Assembly (NCBI RefSeq): GCF_000482245.1
Contig: NZ_AWNH01000096.1
Coordinates: 1-64,000, forward strand
Direction: 5' to 3'
DNA length: 64,000 nt
Origin: Leptolyngbya sp. Heron Island J
GTDB taxonomy: Bacteria > Cyanobacteriota > Cyanobacteriia > Phormidesmidales > Phormidesmidaceae
Below, one piece after another: positions 1 to 8,907 of this stretch. Position numbers and translations under genes: made by a program. The notes under the pieces were generated by a model. It was not told the DNA's origin, made no database searches, and was given only the letters and a program-made list of their open reading frames with translations. Within the stretch, counting starts at the first letter, position 1; each line of letters starts with the position of its first letter.

Positions 1-218
1 GGAGATTCACATAGAAATTGTTGTAACGACTGTGAATTTGGCAAGCCAACAACTTTAGCAATAGCCGGTAAGGATTTGCGCTTAACCTCTGAAATCAGAC
101 CCACATGTAAATGTTTGAAGGCCTCAAAACTTCTGACTTCAGCGAACAGGTCTCGATAGGACTCGCAGTAGTCATCGATAAATTTGACGGTAGGTTGAGC
201 AGCTCGGGGTGTCACCAT
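1..218 (-). CDS. IS701-like transposase, 5' part (runs off the left edge)
   Basis: Reading the minus strand from an ATG at 218 gives an open frame of about 72 residues to the window edge, beginning MVTPRAAQPTVKFIDDYCES and continuing through a motif like SEVKRKSLPAIAKVVGLPNS. This N-terminus is characteristic of a DDE transposase group (IS701/IS4-like) that is common in cyanobacteria; that assignment is from memory of the family. The catalytic DDE part lies outside the window, so whether the element is intact cannot be judged. I could not define its terminal inverted repeat in the 219-286 stretch that separates it from the iron-binding lipoprotein gene. Confidence 0.75.
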   Translation of the reverse strand, partial: MVTPRAAQPTVKFIDDYCESYRDLFAEVRSFEAFKHLHVGLISEVKRKSLPAIAKVVGLPNSQSLQQFLCES

Positions 219-286
219 GAGTACGGTTTGACCAACTTGGGCCGATAGCTACTCCTATTTTATACTGCTAGAGTCATTAAAGAGCG

Positions 287-1339
287 CTAAGGTTGTAGCT
301 GGATTTGGAGTTCGTTTAGATAGAGCTCGGTGCCGATGGGGCCAGGTAGACCCAGACATAAATAGGCAGGGATAAAATAGACCCGTCCGGCTTTACTGGC
401 GGTTAGGGACTGTGCGATCGCATTCTTCTCCCAAGCTTGTTTCAATGTTTGGGTTTGCTGCTGCTCAAATGCGGTCATATCGGTCAGACTAGATGTCTCC
501 CAATCATAACCAAACAGTAGGATTGAATCAGCGTCATCCAGCTCTGGCAATGCTTCTATGGATATTTCAGCCACCGAGGTGGGGTCATCTGCTGCGACGT
601 CTTCTAGATAAACGGGTTGAAACCCCAGGTCTTGCACCAAAGCGCCACAGCGACTATTCGTATGGCTAATCGTGTTGAATGCCTGCATATCCCCAGAGGT
701 GAGCATGAGTACCTGGGGATGGTTTTTGACCACCGGGGCAAACTGGGCTTTGGCCTGCTCAATGCGAGTATTAGTTTCGGCTAGAAGTGCATCGGCGCGA
801 TCGCTCAGACCCAAGGCTTGCCCAATAGCACTTAGATTAGTATTGCCACCCACGATATTTAAGCTGAGTGTGGGTGCAATGGTCGTTAACTGCTCGTACT
901 GAGTTGCTTCCAAGCCAGGGGCCAAAATTAGATCCGGTTGGGCTTTGACAATGGCTTCTATGGAGGGTTGGTAAGCTAACCCGACATTGACTGGCTGAGT
1001 GGTTACTTTGTTGCCTAAATAGGGGATTTGTTGGCTGGGGTTGTCGTAATCACCCTGGTGAAAGGCAATATGATCGCCATAGCCAGAGGGTTGTGCCCCT
1101 AGTGCTAACAGCTGTTCTAATAAATACGGACCCAGCACCACAATGGTTTGAGGCTGCCCGCAAATCTCGGTGTCGCCCATCTCATGTTGAACGGTGCGAC
1201 AGTCTGTTGACCCAGCAGATGAGACTTCAGGAGTCTTGCCAGAGTTAGTATCTGGCTGTTGAGTGCTGCTCTGACAGGCAATAGCCCATGAGGCCAAGGA
1301 TATTACTAATAGCCGTTTACACCATGTAGAAAATCTCAC
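287..1339 (-). CDS. Iron-siderophore ABC substrate-binding lipoprotein (FecB-like)
   Basis: A 350-residue periplasmic binding protein of the FecB/FhuD (helical-backbone, cluster A) type. The start is a GTG at 1339 with AGGGAA upstream. The N-terminus is basic and hydrophobic and ends in a lipobox (AIA-C22), so it should be a lipoprotein. The mature part holds the usual pattern: an early segment with IVVLGPYLLEQLLALGAQPSG, then PDLILAPG near residue 140, and a second lobe. It follows the TonB receptor on the same strand by about 170 bases, so it is probably co-regulated with it and binds the ferric siderophore after outer-membrane passage. No cognate FecC/D/E genes are nearby. Ligand unknown. 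Confidence 0.9.
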   Translation of the reverse strand: MRFSTWCKRLLVISLASWAIACQSSTQQPDTNSGKTPEVSSAGSTDCRTVQHEMGDTEICGQPQTIVVLGPYLLEQLLALGAQPSGYGDHIAFHQGDYDNPSQQIPYLGNKVTTQPVNVGLAYQPSIEAIVKAQPDLILAPGLEATQYEQLTTIAPTLSLNIVGGNTNLSAIGQALGLSDRADALLAETNTRIEQAKAQFAPVVKNHPQVLMLTSGDMQAFNTISHTNSRCGALVQDLGFQPVYLEDVAADDPTSVAEISIEALPELDDADSILLFGYDWETSSLTDMTAFEQQQTQTLKQAWEKNAIAQSLTASKAGRVYFIPAYLCLGLPGPIGTELYLNELQIQLQP

Positions 1340-1509
1340 ACGCGTTTATTCCCTGACGTCTACTGATTAGGATGACATCCTGATTGAGTGAATGCCGTGG
1401 ACTAATGAAAACGTTACTGACACTGAACCCACTACCGAATTCTAGAACCACTTAGCTTAGCAGGACGTCCCCACTTGAGCCGGTGGAATCAAACGCCATG
1501 AGCGTTTGG

Positions 1510-3687
1510 TCAAAATGTGTAGGCAACAGACGCTCTGACCGTCAGCGGATCGCCAGGCATCACCTGTCTAAAATTCAACCCATCGACGGATTCAATGTAG
1601 TTTATGTCAAAGAGATTATTGATATTTAACCCTAGTCGCCAATTGTCTTGGCGATAGAATACCGCCGCATTGGTCGTGAAATAGCTATCGGCTGCAAAGT
1701 TATTGGCTAAATCTCCCTGGCGTTCATCGACAAAGTTAAAGCCCAGACCAAATCCCAATCCTTCTAAATCGCCTGACTGAATCTGATAGGTCGTCCACAG
1801 GCTAGCGCTATGCTCTGGAATGCCGATCAAGCGGTTGCCCACAATATCAGTTGTATCTTCTGTGATTTCAGCGTCAATGTAGGCGTAGGAGGCAACAATA
1901 TTCCAACCCGGTAAAATCTCACCGGTTATGTCAAAGTCAATGCCTCGACTACGCTGTTTTCCTGTGGAGATAAAGGCAAATGCTACATCCGGATCGGCTA
2001 CTAACACATTGCTTTTGGTGATATTAAAATAGGCAAGTGTGGCCGCTAACCTATTTTCAATCAGTTCTGCCCTCACACCCACTTCAAAGCCTTCACCTTC
2101 TTGAGAGTCAAATGCCTGACCTTGGGCATCGGTACCGGTATTGGGGTTAAACGACTGGGCATAGTTGGCATAGAGAGAAACTGGCTCAATCGGCTGATAG
2201 ACAATACCGATGCGAGGGGTAATGGAATCGTCAAACTGGTCAGTTTCTAGGTCGGTCAAGACATTCGTTGTCTCTTGGTCAACGGTGTCGTAGCGTAATC
2301 CGGCAGCCAGGATAAGATTGTCTAACAGGTCAATTTGATCCTGCACATAAATGCCTAGGCGATTGGTTTTAATATCACTGCCAAAGGCAATGGGAATACT
2401 CTCGGAGTCCGGCTCTGGCGTACTGTAGTCTGGGTTGAAAACATCGAGAAACGTTGTAAATTCAGGCGTTGGCGAAAATCGGGTGATACTCAACCCTTCG
2501 GTACGGGAGACATCGACGCCAAACAGCAGGGTATGCTCAACAGAGCCAGTGTTAAACTCGCCTTGCAGGTTGGTATAGAGGGCGTAGACATCGTCGTCAC
2601 TATCGCGATCGACAAATCCTCGACCAAGCGTACCGGTAGTGTCGTCAAAAAAGAAGGGTAGGTCAATGACACTATAGTCAAATTCATCGGAAATAAAGCT
2701 AAACCGATTGCGTAACTGCCAGTTGTCGCTAAAGCGATGTTCAAATGTGTAGCCTAGGCTTAGGTACTCTTTGGCGATGGTATCATCGGGATTGTTGATC
2801 ACTCGGTCTTCCGGGATAATGGTATCTCCATCTCCTGATAGCACCGTGCCAAAATCAGCCGGATCGTTGTCGTCAATGTACTCCAGATTGAGGCTGAGGT
2901 CGGTGCGATCGCTAATGGCCCAGCTCACTGTGGGTGCAACAAAGAAACGATCAAAATTGCTGTCATAGTCACGAACGCTATCTTCATGACGGTAAAGGGC
3001 ATTTAAGCGATAGAGCACACGACCGTCTTCGCTCAGGGGGCCTGAGAGATCAACACTCGGGCTAATCTCTCGATTGCCGCCCTGCAGCTGTAGATTGTAA
3101 TAAGGTTCCGACAGCGGTTGCTTGGAGACTAAATTAATCAAACCACCTGGTTCTGCTTGACCATATAAAACAGAGGCAGGTCCTTTGAGCACTTCAACCC
3201 GCTCTAAATTCGCGACTTCTGGTGTGGTTGCTCCCCCACTACCAGCGAATCCCAGTAGCCGAAACCCATCTCGCAACAAGGGCGCATCATCAAAGCCACG
3301 CACGGCAAAATTGAGACCCTGGCTGTCAACATTACCTAAAAAGGTGACACTGGCTGCGTTATTGAGTACGTCCTCAATGCTGGTGGCCTGCTGGTCTTCG
3401 ATCACCTGGCGCGGGATCACCTGAATCGATTGGGGAATATCGCGCAGGGGGGTATCAGTGCGGGTGGTGGTGCTGGCAGTGGGCACTAAATAACTGTCTT
3501 CGTTGTCACCGGTTACTACAATTCGAAGCGAGTCACTGGCTTGAGCAATTTGTGTCGGCTCTGCATTTTCTATCTCTATGGCAGCTCGCTCAATCTCGTT
3601 TACATCCGCTAAAGCCGGTTGCATGGCCACCAGGGCAAAGGCTCCTACCAGCTGAGTTAGCAATACCCGATTTACTACTGTCATCAT
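1510..3687 (-). CDS. TonB-dependent siderophore receptor (FhuA/FhuE-like)
   Basis: A 725-residue outer-membrane receptor that imports a ferric siderophore using TonB energy. Residues 1-27 form a signal peptide ending in ALA-D. A TonB-box-like stretch (SLRIVVTGD) is followed by the plug domain with IPQSIQVIPRQVIEDQ, RVEVLKGPASVLYGQAEPGG and NLVSKQP. The rest is a 22-strand barrel ending in the usual terminal Phe (VAYTF). Unlike the two paralogues at 13554 and 32794 it has no AMIN domain. It sits between its likely activator (AraC gene at 3841) and a binding lipoprotein (287), all on the minus strand. A short hairpin (CAAACGC/GCGTTTG, 1490-1508) lies directly after its stop codon. Confidence 0.95.
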   Translation of the reverse strand: MMTVVNRVLLTQLVGAFALVAMQPALADVNEIERAAIEIENAEPTQIAQASDSLRIVVTGDNEDSYLVPTASTTTRTDTPLRDIPQSIQVIPRQVIEDQQATSIEDVLNNAASVTFLGNVDSQGLNFAVRGFDDAPLLRDGFRLLGFAGSGGATTPEVANLERVEVLKGPASVLYGQAEPGGLINLVSKQPLSEPYYNLQLQGGNREISPSVDLSGPLSEDGRVLYRLNALYRHEDSVRDYDSNFDRFFVAPTVSWAISDRTDLSLNLEYIDDNDPADFGTVLSGDGDTIIPEDRVINNPDDTIAKEYLSLGYTFEHRFSDNWQLRNRFSFISDEFDYSVIDLPFFFDDTTGTLGRGFVDRDSDDDVYALYTNLQGEFNTGSVEHTLLFGVDVSRTEGLSITRFSPTPEFTTFLDVFNPDYSTPEPDSESIPIAFGSDIKTNRLGIYVQDQIDLLDNLILAAGLRYDTVDQETTNVLTDLETDQFDDSITPRIGIVYQPIEPVSLYANYAQSFNPNTGTDAQGQAFDSQEGEGFEVGVRAELIENRLAATLAYFNITKSNVLVADPDVAFAFISTGKQRSRGIDFDITGEILPGWNIVASYAYIDAEITEDTTDIVGNRLIGIPEHSASLWTTYQIQSGDLEGLGFGLGFNFVDERQGDLANNFAADSYFTTNAAVFYRQDNWRLGLNINNLFDINYIESVDGLNFRQVMPGDPLTVRASVAYTF

Positions 3688-3840
3688 GTTCTACCCACAC
3701 ACACCTCGTTGATCTGACTATTGAAATCTATTCCCATTAGTCAGATGAGGGCATGATAGGCCGAAACAGCGGTCATCATCTTTGTGAATCGGAATACTTT
3801 CTTTGGCAGTCGGAAAATTTATGTGTGTAGGCTGAGGACA

Positions 3841-4851
3841 CTAGCAACGATGTCTAAGCTGATAAGCTTTGGGGCTGATGGCACACTGACGTTTAAAGGC
3901 GGTGCTAAACGCTTCGGGGTTGCGATAGCCCACCTGGAGCGCCACCTGGGCAATGGTGAGATGAGGGGCATGGAGCAGTAGCGTCTGAGCCTGCTCCATG
4001 CGACAGTCGCGTAAGTATCCAAATACCGTTGTACCCAATAATTGCCGAAATCCTCGTTTCAGGGTGCAGTCATTTAAGCCCACCTGATGGGCGAGTTCTA
4101 ATAAGGTGGGGGGATCACATAGGTGTTGTGCCAAAATCGCCTGGGCGCATTGCACCCGTTCTACATCGCTGGGTTTCAATGTAATGGGTTTTGGTGTAGC
4201 CGCGTTTGCTTCCAGCTGAGCTATCTGCAGGGAAAATAGCTCCATGGCTTTACTTTCCAGGTACAGCTGCTGGGCCGAACCTTGATAGGGGCAGTAAAGA
4301 ATTTGCTGCAAAACCTGGGTCATGGCCGGGGTGGTTTTTCCCAGTGATTGGTGAAATCGTTGGGTATCCTGCAGCATCTGCTGTATTGGCCGGGGCAAGC
4401 CGTCTCCTGCTAGGGTGAGTCCCTGGAAGTAGTCCATACTGGCACTGACCATCACCATCTGAATCGGTTGATTTGAGCACCATTCTTCGGTTTCAGTTAA
4501 ATCGGGTAAATGATAAAGATAGTTATGTCCGGCGATTTCTTCATAGTCTGCTGCAATCCCCGGCACCTGAGGCGTCTTGACTCTAGAGCCACCTGCTAAG
4601 TAGAACTTGGCGGTAATGGGGAAAGAATCACCATGGGATCTTTTGAGTGCCATGGGTTGCTGCAATTGCGCCTTACGAATTTCAATTGTCAACCCTCCCC
4701 TTAACTCCAGAATGCAATTGTTTCCTTGACCGATTTGCGGTGGTAGCTGAACCTGATGGCCGAGAGCCAGCGGTTGATAAATGTGCCCATCTTGTTCATG
4801 GGCGTGCATCATCAGATTAAAAAAGTCGGTCTCGGTTAGCTCAAGGGCCAT
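3841..4851 (-). CDS. AraC-family regulator, PchR-like
   Basis: A 336-residue regulator with an N-terminal ligand-sensing region and a C-terminal AraC double helix-turn-helix (about 235-335) containing LLELAHQVGLNDCTLKRGFR and IAQVALQVGYRNPEAFSTAF. It resembles PchR, which activates siderophore receptor genes when the ferric siderophore is present. Two close paralogues occur at 12415 and 31642; all share the block L-E-L-A-x-x-V-G-x-N-D and TTVFG. Each lies beside a TonB receptor, which strongly suggests a dedicated sensor for each receptor. It is upstream of the receptor gene on the same strand with about 150 bases between. Confidence 0.93.
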   Translation of the reverse strand: MALELTETDFFNLMMHAHEQDGHIYQPLALGHQVQLPPQIGQGNNCILELRGGLTIEIRKAQLQQPMALKRSHGDSFPITAKFYLAGGSRVKTPQVPGIAADYEEIAGHNYLYHLPDLTETEEWCSNQPIQMVMVSASMDYFQGLTLAGDGLPRPIQQMLQDTQRFHQSLGKTTPAMTQVLQQILYCPYQGSAQQLYLESKAMELFSLQIAQLEANAATPKPITLKPSDVERVQCAQAILAQHLCDPPTLLELAHQVGLNDCTLKRGFRQLLGTTVFGYLRDCRMEQAQTLLLHAPHLTIAQVALQVGYRNPEAFSTAFKRQCAISPKAYQLRHRC

Positions 4852-4873
4852 GCTTGCTCAAAAATCAATTAGG

Positions 4874-5179
4874 CTACTTTATACGCTGTGCATACTGGGA
4901 TGTACTGAGAGCTTGCTGCTCAACTGCTTGCTGTACAGAGGTCCGTCTAGATTGATTTACCCATTCACTCAGCGTGATCTTGGGGCGATAGGAGTAGCTA
5001 CTTTTAACAAGCTGTTTAGCGACTGGTCGTGATGCTTTTGCAATTGCTGGCAATAACTTTGGCCCTAATAACACCACACCCAGGCCCAGCAAAGATAGCT
5101 GATTGCCGTCATGTCCATCTTCTAAAAGTTCGCGAAAGTGAAAGGTAATGACTGACTTTTCTAAATGAATAAGAGACAT
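4874..5179 (-). CDS. Small hypothetical protein, DUF5132-like
   Basis: A 101-residue protein. I prefer the ATG at 5179 (MSLIHLEKSV) because AAGGTGG sits five bases before it; a GTG at 5188 is the alternative. The middle (LLGLGVVLLGPKLLPAIAKA) is one hydrophobic helix with glycines and prolines, followed by RPVAKQLVKSSY, a layout like the cyanobacterial DUF5132 proteins (one membrane or amphipathic segment, then a conserved basic patch). It lies 22 bases before the AraC gene on the same strand, so the two could be co-transcribed, but a link to iron is not shown. The function is unknown. Confidence 0.6.
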   Translation of the reverse strand: MSLIHLEKSVITFHFRELLEDGHDGNQLSLLGLGVVLLGPKLLPAIAKASRPVAKQLVKSSYSYRPKITLSEWVNQSRRTSVQQAVEQQALSTSQYAQRIK

Positions 5180-5429
5180 AAAATCCACCTTGACCGCTCT
5201 TGACTGATTGCTTTTAGATGACGACGGGGTCGAATTGAAATGCCGCTGCTGATTTAGCTGATTTATAGGATCAATTCCTCTATATAAGAGTAAATGCTCT
5301 TGGATAGAACTCTTAGAATTAAATCCCGTTGCTAATCAGCAACATCAGGTTAGTTAATGACTAAAATTCTCAACTAGATACCCTGCTTTTAGTTGTACTC
5401 CATATCGGTTAAAACCGATGTAAATTTCT

Positions 5430-5640
5430 CTAACTCGCCATTGACTGAGGATTGAGCTGATGCTGCAATAGGAGCCTGAGGCTATTTAATCCAGCGGCGA
5501 TGGCCGACCCATTATGAATTCCAGTTGCAATTGGGGTGACGCGACGAAGTGCGCATGCCAAGTAGCCAACCGCTAGTCAGGGCTAATCCAACTGCCAGAC
5601 TTGGTTATGGCATTGATGCCATATTTCTCATTGATGAAGG
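5430..5640 (-). pseudogene. Relic of a P-type metal ATPase C-terminus
   Basis: On the minus strand the translation shows SLAVGLALTSGWLLGMRTSS, then after a frame change RVTPIATGIHNGSAIAAGLN and SLRLL, ending at a TAG at 5430-5432. The signature HNGS…LNSLR is what I associate with the last two membrane helices of cyanobacterial heavy-metal P-type ATPases. At least one frameshift and an upstream stop break the frame and no further part of the gene is nearby, so this is a decayed 3' end. The rest of 5180-5835 shows no gene. Confidence 0.5.
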
Positions 5641-5835
5641 GTACTTGTTAGGTCCTCATGTGTGTTGTTATTGTCAGGATTGTTTGTAAACCATTGTTGT
5701 CTACATCTGTTGTTTTGATTGCACCATATATATAAGAGCCACAAAGTTTAGCCAAAAATTGCAACAAAAGTTTTATATAGAGGTTTCCGGCTGGGATGAA
5801 TACATTCTGGTGGCGTAAGTGAGTATTGAACTGAG

Positions 5836-6144
5836 TTAATAGGGAATCTTAGCTTGTTTTCTAGAAACATACGTTGCCATTTCCCCTAAGGCAAAGTCTT
5901 TACAGTCTCTGGCTCTTTTTGTCAGTGCATCATGGGGATTCACCGCACAGGCTAACTCCTTGCAACCAGTATAGTAAAGACAATGACCGCAGGGAGTCGT
6001 CTTCAGCTGATAAGCACGCCATAGCCAGTGGGCTATGTGCATGGCAGTATTGACGGTAAACCAGACCATAATGCCGAGTAGAAATAACGGTCCTAGCACA
6101 ATTGCAATAAGTAGAAATGTAGTGGAGATCAGTTCATGTTCCAT
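5836..6144 (-). CDS. Membrane protein with Cys-rich cyanobacterial domain
   Basis: A 102-residue protein starting at the ATG at 6144 (MEHELISTTF). Residues 8-45 hold a long hydrophobic stretch (one or two membrane helices). The C-terminal part contains CGHCLYYTGCKELACAVNPH and a later C (RARDCKDF), a pattern C-x2-C…C…CAVxP…C seen in many small cyanobacterial proteins and probably binding a metal; the role is unknown. It lies 13 bases after the DoxX gene and is probably translationally coupled to it. A longer reading from a TTG at 6180 would overlap that gene and is less likely. Confidence 0.7.
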   Translation of the reverse strand: MEHELISTTFLLIAIVLGPLFLLGIMVWFTVNTAMHIAHWLWRAYQLKTTPCGHCLYYTGCKELACAVNPHDALTKRARDCKDFALGEMATYVSRKQAKIPY

Positions 6145-6157
6145 AGTCGAGAAAAAA

Positions 6158-6637
6158 TCAGCTTCTGATTTTTTTTGCAATCAATTCATCTAGCGACCAC
6201 TGTCCTGGACCATTGACTAAAAAGAACGTATAGAACGTTGCATATAATGATGCTGTTTCTAATGGAGTGACCTTCAGCCCGTTACCTTTAATATGAAAAA
6301 ATATGGCAACCCCCATTGTTGCTAAAAGCGCCAAAGCGTTAGGGCGTGACAGCAGGCCTAACATAATCAACGCAGCACTAACCACCTCAATGTAGGCAGC
6401 ACAATAGGTAAAAAATACCGGATAGGGCAGACCAATATAGCTGACAACATTATCGGCAAATCCTTGAATATCAGCGAGTTTGTCTAGACCGTTATGAATC
6501 ATTAATCCCCCAGCAGCAAGTCTGGCAACGAGCCAGAAGACTTGAAATAAACTACTGTTAGAAGTATTTGATGCCAACAATACTTGAAGCAGCGATGGGG
6601 CTGTGGATACTTTTGGGGTTGCCTGAGGAGAAGCCAT
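6158..6637 (-). CDS. DoxX family membrane protein
   Basis: A 159-residue protein with four predicted membrane helices. The first carries ARLAAGGLMIHNGLDKL, typical of the DoxX/DoxD family (the G-x-x-x-x-H/F-G-x-x-K-L signature), followed by YIGLPYPVFFTYCAAYIEVV and LLSRPNALAL. The family includes subunits of thiosulfate:quinone oxidoreductase and many proteins of unknown substrate, often linked to redox or thiol stress. It is the first gene of a two-gene unit with the Cys-rich protein downstream. Upstream (6638-6720) is AT-rich and probably carries its promoter. Confidence 0.88.
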   Translation of the reverse strand: MASPQATPKVSTAPSLLQVLLASNTSNSSLFQVFWLVARLAAGGLMIHNGLDKLADIQGFADNVVSYIGLPYPVFFTYCAAYIEVVSAALIMLGLLSRPNALALLATMGVAIFFHIKGNGLKVTPLETASLYATFYTFFLVNGPGQWSLDELIAKKIRS

Positions 6638-6974
6638 AAAACTATAGGGTAAGAGTGCTGGCAGGAAAACACAATTCTATCATTGTATTATTGCAATATT
6701 TTCTCAATAGTCAAGCCTTGGATTAAAAATTACTAGCCTGTTTATAGCTTGCCTGCCCACAGTGCGCTAATAGACTATGGTCAGCGGCAGCGGTGGAGAA
6801 GTGATTTATGATTAGCTATGCCGCACCACTATTGACTTGCGGATGAATTTACACGTGCCGCAGACGACGACGGGTTAAATAGTCCCCGCGGATACCGAAC
6901 TCAAAAATAGGTCACTTCAGCGGGAGTGCGCTAATATTATTGAGAATTTATTCTATTAAGCAGAGATAACGCTC

Positions 6975-7139
6975 ATGAGTTCATGTCCTTGTTGCTCTGG
7001 AAATTTACTGCGTCATGTTCGTGCGGCGGGTATCTATTGGATGTGTTTACGATGTCGCCAGGAAATGCCTCTAATCAATGGTGTGGAGTTTCCTCAACAC
7101 TATCGGAATAAAACGACATATGTTGTTGAACGCGCCTAA
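6975..7139 (+). CDS. Small two-CxxC (zinc-ribbon-like) protein
   Basis: A 54-residue open frame, ATG at 6975 to TAA at 7137. It begins MSSCPCCSGNLLRHVRAAGI and contains a second pair in WMCLRCRQEMP. The CxxC (4-7) and CxxC (24-27) pairs with YW between them match a short family widespread in cyanobacteria, where such proteins (CPCC…LRH…GxYWxCxxCxQEMP) often neighbour signalling genes. It probably binds zinc; its role is unknown. I see no strong ribosome binding site. The AT-rich stretch TTGAGAATTTATTC just upstream faintly resembles a Fur half-site. Confidence 0.65.
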   Translation: MSSCPCCSGNLLRHVRAAGIYWMCLRCRQEMPLINGVEFPQHYRNKTTYVVERA

Positions 7140-7347
7140 AGCTAGAGCCCTATTATTCGTCAAACCAGGATTGAATGCTGTAGTCAGCAATTTAGATGTA
7201 TTAGGATTAATTCTCAATAAAGCATGTATAACTTGCATCAGTGATAGTTAAGTTTTGATTGCTATTTATAGTCAAAGGTTTCAGATAGGGCGCATGCTAG
7301 ATGAGACTTTTGGTTCTTCAGAATTTAGCTATTACATTCACTCGATT

Positions 7348-7390
7348 ATCCATGGTTGAAATAGATTTTTTATTTTAACCATGGATTTTT
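7348..7390. terminator. Hairpin with T-run, terminator-like
   Basis: ATCCATGGTT at 7348 pairs with AACCATGGAT ending at 7385; the stem continues inward with AAATA/TATTT after one mismatch, giving about 15 pairs around a very small loop, and is followed by a T-run (TTTTTT). It could end a transcript from the small two-CxxC gene about 200 bases upstream. The remainder of 7140-7500 shows no gene. Confidence 0.5.
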
Positions 7391-7517
7391 TAGTCGCTGC
7401 TAGCGATGTTGTCGATTTTGAAATCAACTAATGCAGTGTAAAGTTAACGTTGGCAGACTACTCACCATTGTAAGCGTCTCCTAAGCGGAGTCGAAGAGGG
7501 GGCTGGCTGGGAAAGAA

Positions 7518-7532
7518 TGAGAATAGTTATTA
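7518..7532 (+). promoter_or_regulatory. Candidate Fur box
   Basis: TGAGAATAGTTATTA matches the 7-1-7 Fur pattern TGATAAT-N-ATTATCA at 11 of 14 arm positions. It lies about 135 bases before the methyltransferase start, in an AT-rich patch that continues as TAATATTATTAATATT. In a window rich in iron uptake genes, iron control of the methyltransferase-cupin pair is plausible but unproven. Confidence 0.4.
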
Positions 7533-7667
7533 ATATTATTAATATTAAGAGGGTTTACCATCATTTTCAGCAGCTGGAGTTTATTGAGCGCTCTGTTTTA
7601 TGAGCTATCTCATAGAACAAACTAGGATTCTTTGACAAACTCAAACTATTGTCATCAGGTAACGGTT

Positions 7668-8444
7668 ATGGCTCAGATTAACCTTAAAACCGCCCCAGGG
7701 CATCAGGTCTTAGCAGCAGCTGGTAAGCAAGCCCTGCGTCCAGGAGGATATACGGCTACTGAACAACTCTTTGCCTGGGCTGACTTTAAGCCCGGTGAAA
7801 CTATCCTGGAATTAGCCGCCAGCTTTGGTTACAGTGCAATTTCCCTGGCTCAGCGCTATGGAGTGCGGGTGGTGGGGATTGAGAAAAACCCAGATAGCGT
7901 AGCTCGCGCCCAAGCAAACGTGGTAGCAGCTGGTTTGCAGGGCCAGGTCAGCATTATGGAAGGGGATATTTTTCACCTGGAACAGGTTACAGAACAGTTT
8001 GATTATGTGCTAGCAGAGGCTATTTTGACCATGCAGTCGGCTGGGGGCAAGGCCAAAATTTTGGCGGGTATTTGCGATCGCCTCAAAGCTAACGGCCAAT
8101 TTCTCAGTCAGGAACTGCGGGTAAGCGGTACCGATACTAATGCCATCCATCGGGATCTGTCAACTACTATTCGGGTTAATGCGTCCCCCTTATCTACAGA
8201 AGGTTGGATTACTGCTTGTCAAACGGCAGGGCTGACTGTGGAAAAATATGACACTGGTCCCATGACACTGCTGAGCCCTCGCCGGATTGCCCAGGAAGAA
8301 GGATTAGCCTCACTGCTAACCATTGGTTGGAATATGCTCACCCGTCCGGTTCTCCGTCAGCGCATTCTCTCCATGCGAGAAACCTTTATCCGTCACAGCA
8401 GTGACTTGGGCTATGTCGTGCTTTGCGCCAGAAAGGAGGGGTAA
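7668..8444 (+). CDS. SAM-dependent class I methyltransferase
   Basis: A 258-residue enzyme. I chose the ATG at 7668 (MAQINLKTAPGHQ) because CAGGTAA precedes it; a TTG at 7632 is possible but weak. The Rossmann methyltransferase core is clear: motif I ETILELAASFGYSAISLAQ, the acidic strand end VVGIEKN, and motif IV FDYVLAEAIL. The substrate cannot be told from sequence. The cupin gene starts three bases after its stop, so the two form an operon, and the pair ends at a strong terminator at 8850. Confidence 0.85.
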   Translation: MAQINLKTAPGHQVLAAAGKQALRPGGYTATEQLFAWADFKPGETILELAASFGYSAISLAQRYGVRVVGIEKNPDSVARAQANVVAAGLQGQVSIMEGDIFHLEQVTEQFDYVLAEAILTMQSAGGKAKILAGICDRLKANGQFLSQELRVSGTDTNAIHRDLSTTIRVNASPLSTEGWITACQTAGLTVEKYDTGPMTLLSPRRIAQEEGLASLLTIGWNMLTRPVLRQRILSMRETFIRHSSDLGYVVLCARKEG

Positions 8445-8447
8445 ACC

Positions 8448-8783
8448 ATGTCTGTTACTCTGATTTCCGCTGATACCGCTTTTGTTCAGCTTAGAGACCA
8501 TTTTGAATATCCTGAGTCGGGGATACTCAGCAAGGTGCTTTGGAAAAATGAGCTATGCCAGTACAGTTTGTTTTGCCTGGCAGCGGATACTGAAATTTCA
8601 GAACACACTGCTACGCGCAATGCTACGGTTCAAGTATTAGAGGGGACAGGATCGTTAACGTTAAACGGTGAGACTATTCCGCTAGCGCCAGGTGTGTTTA
8701 TTTTCATGATGGCTAACGCACCCCATGCTCTAGAGGCCTCTTCCAATCTCGCGTTTATGCTCACATTGTCTGCTGTAGGTTAG
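8448..8783 (+). CDS. Small cupin-domain protein
   Basis: A 111-residue single-domain cupin. The ribosome binding site AGGAGGGG overlaps the end of the methyltransferase gene. Metal-binding cupin motif 1 is partial: EISEHTATRNATVQVLEGTG keeps the H and the E, and motif 2 is PGVFIFMMANAPHALEA with an H. Such proteins are found as sensors or small dioxygenase-like enzymes; the partner methyltransferase suggests a shared small-molecule or metal-linked role. A 15-codon open frame (MTTLSTESP…) directly after its stop may be a remnant of a third gene. Confidence 0.8.
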   Translation: MSVTLISADTAFVQLRDHFEYPESGILSKVLWKNELCQYSLFCLAADTEISEHTATRNATVQVLEGTGSLTLNGETIPLAPGVFIFMMANAPHALEASSNLAFMLTLSAVG

Positions 8784-8849
8784 TACTATGACAACTCTCT
8801 CAACAGAATCTCCCATTCATAATAAACAACAGTGATATCGCTCTACAGT

Positions 8850-8895
8850 ATCCCCAGGGCATGGCGTATATGTCATGCCCTGGGGATGTTTTTTT
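8850..8895 (+). terminator. Rho-independent terminator
   Basis: A perfect 14-base stem, ATCCCCAGGGCATG pairing with CATGCCCTGGGGAT, encloses a 10-base loop and is followed by GTTTTTTT. It ends the methyltransferase-cupin operon. Confidence 0.93.
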
Positions 8896-8907
8896 GATCA
8901 GTGTGTC

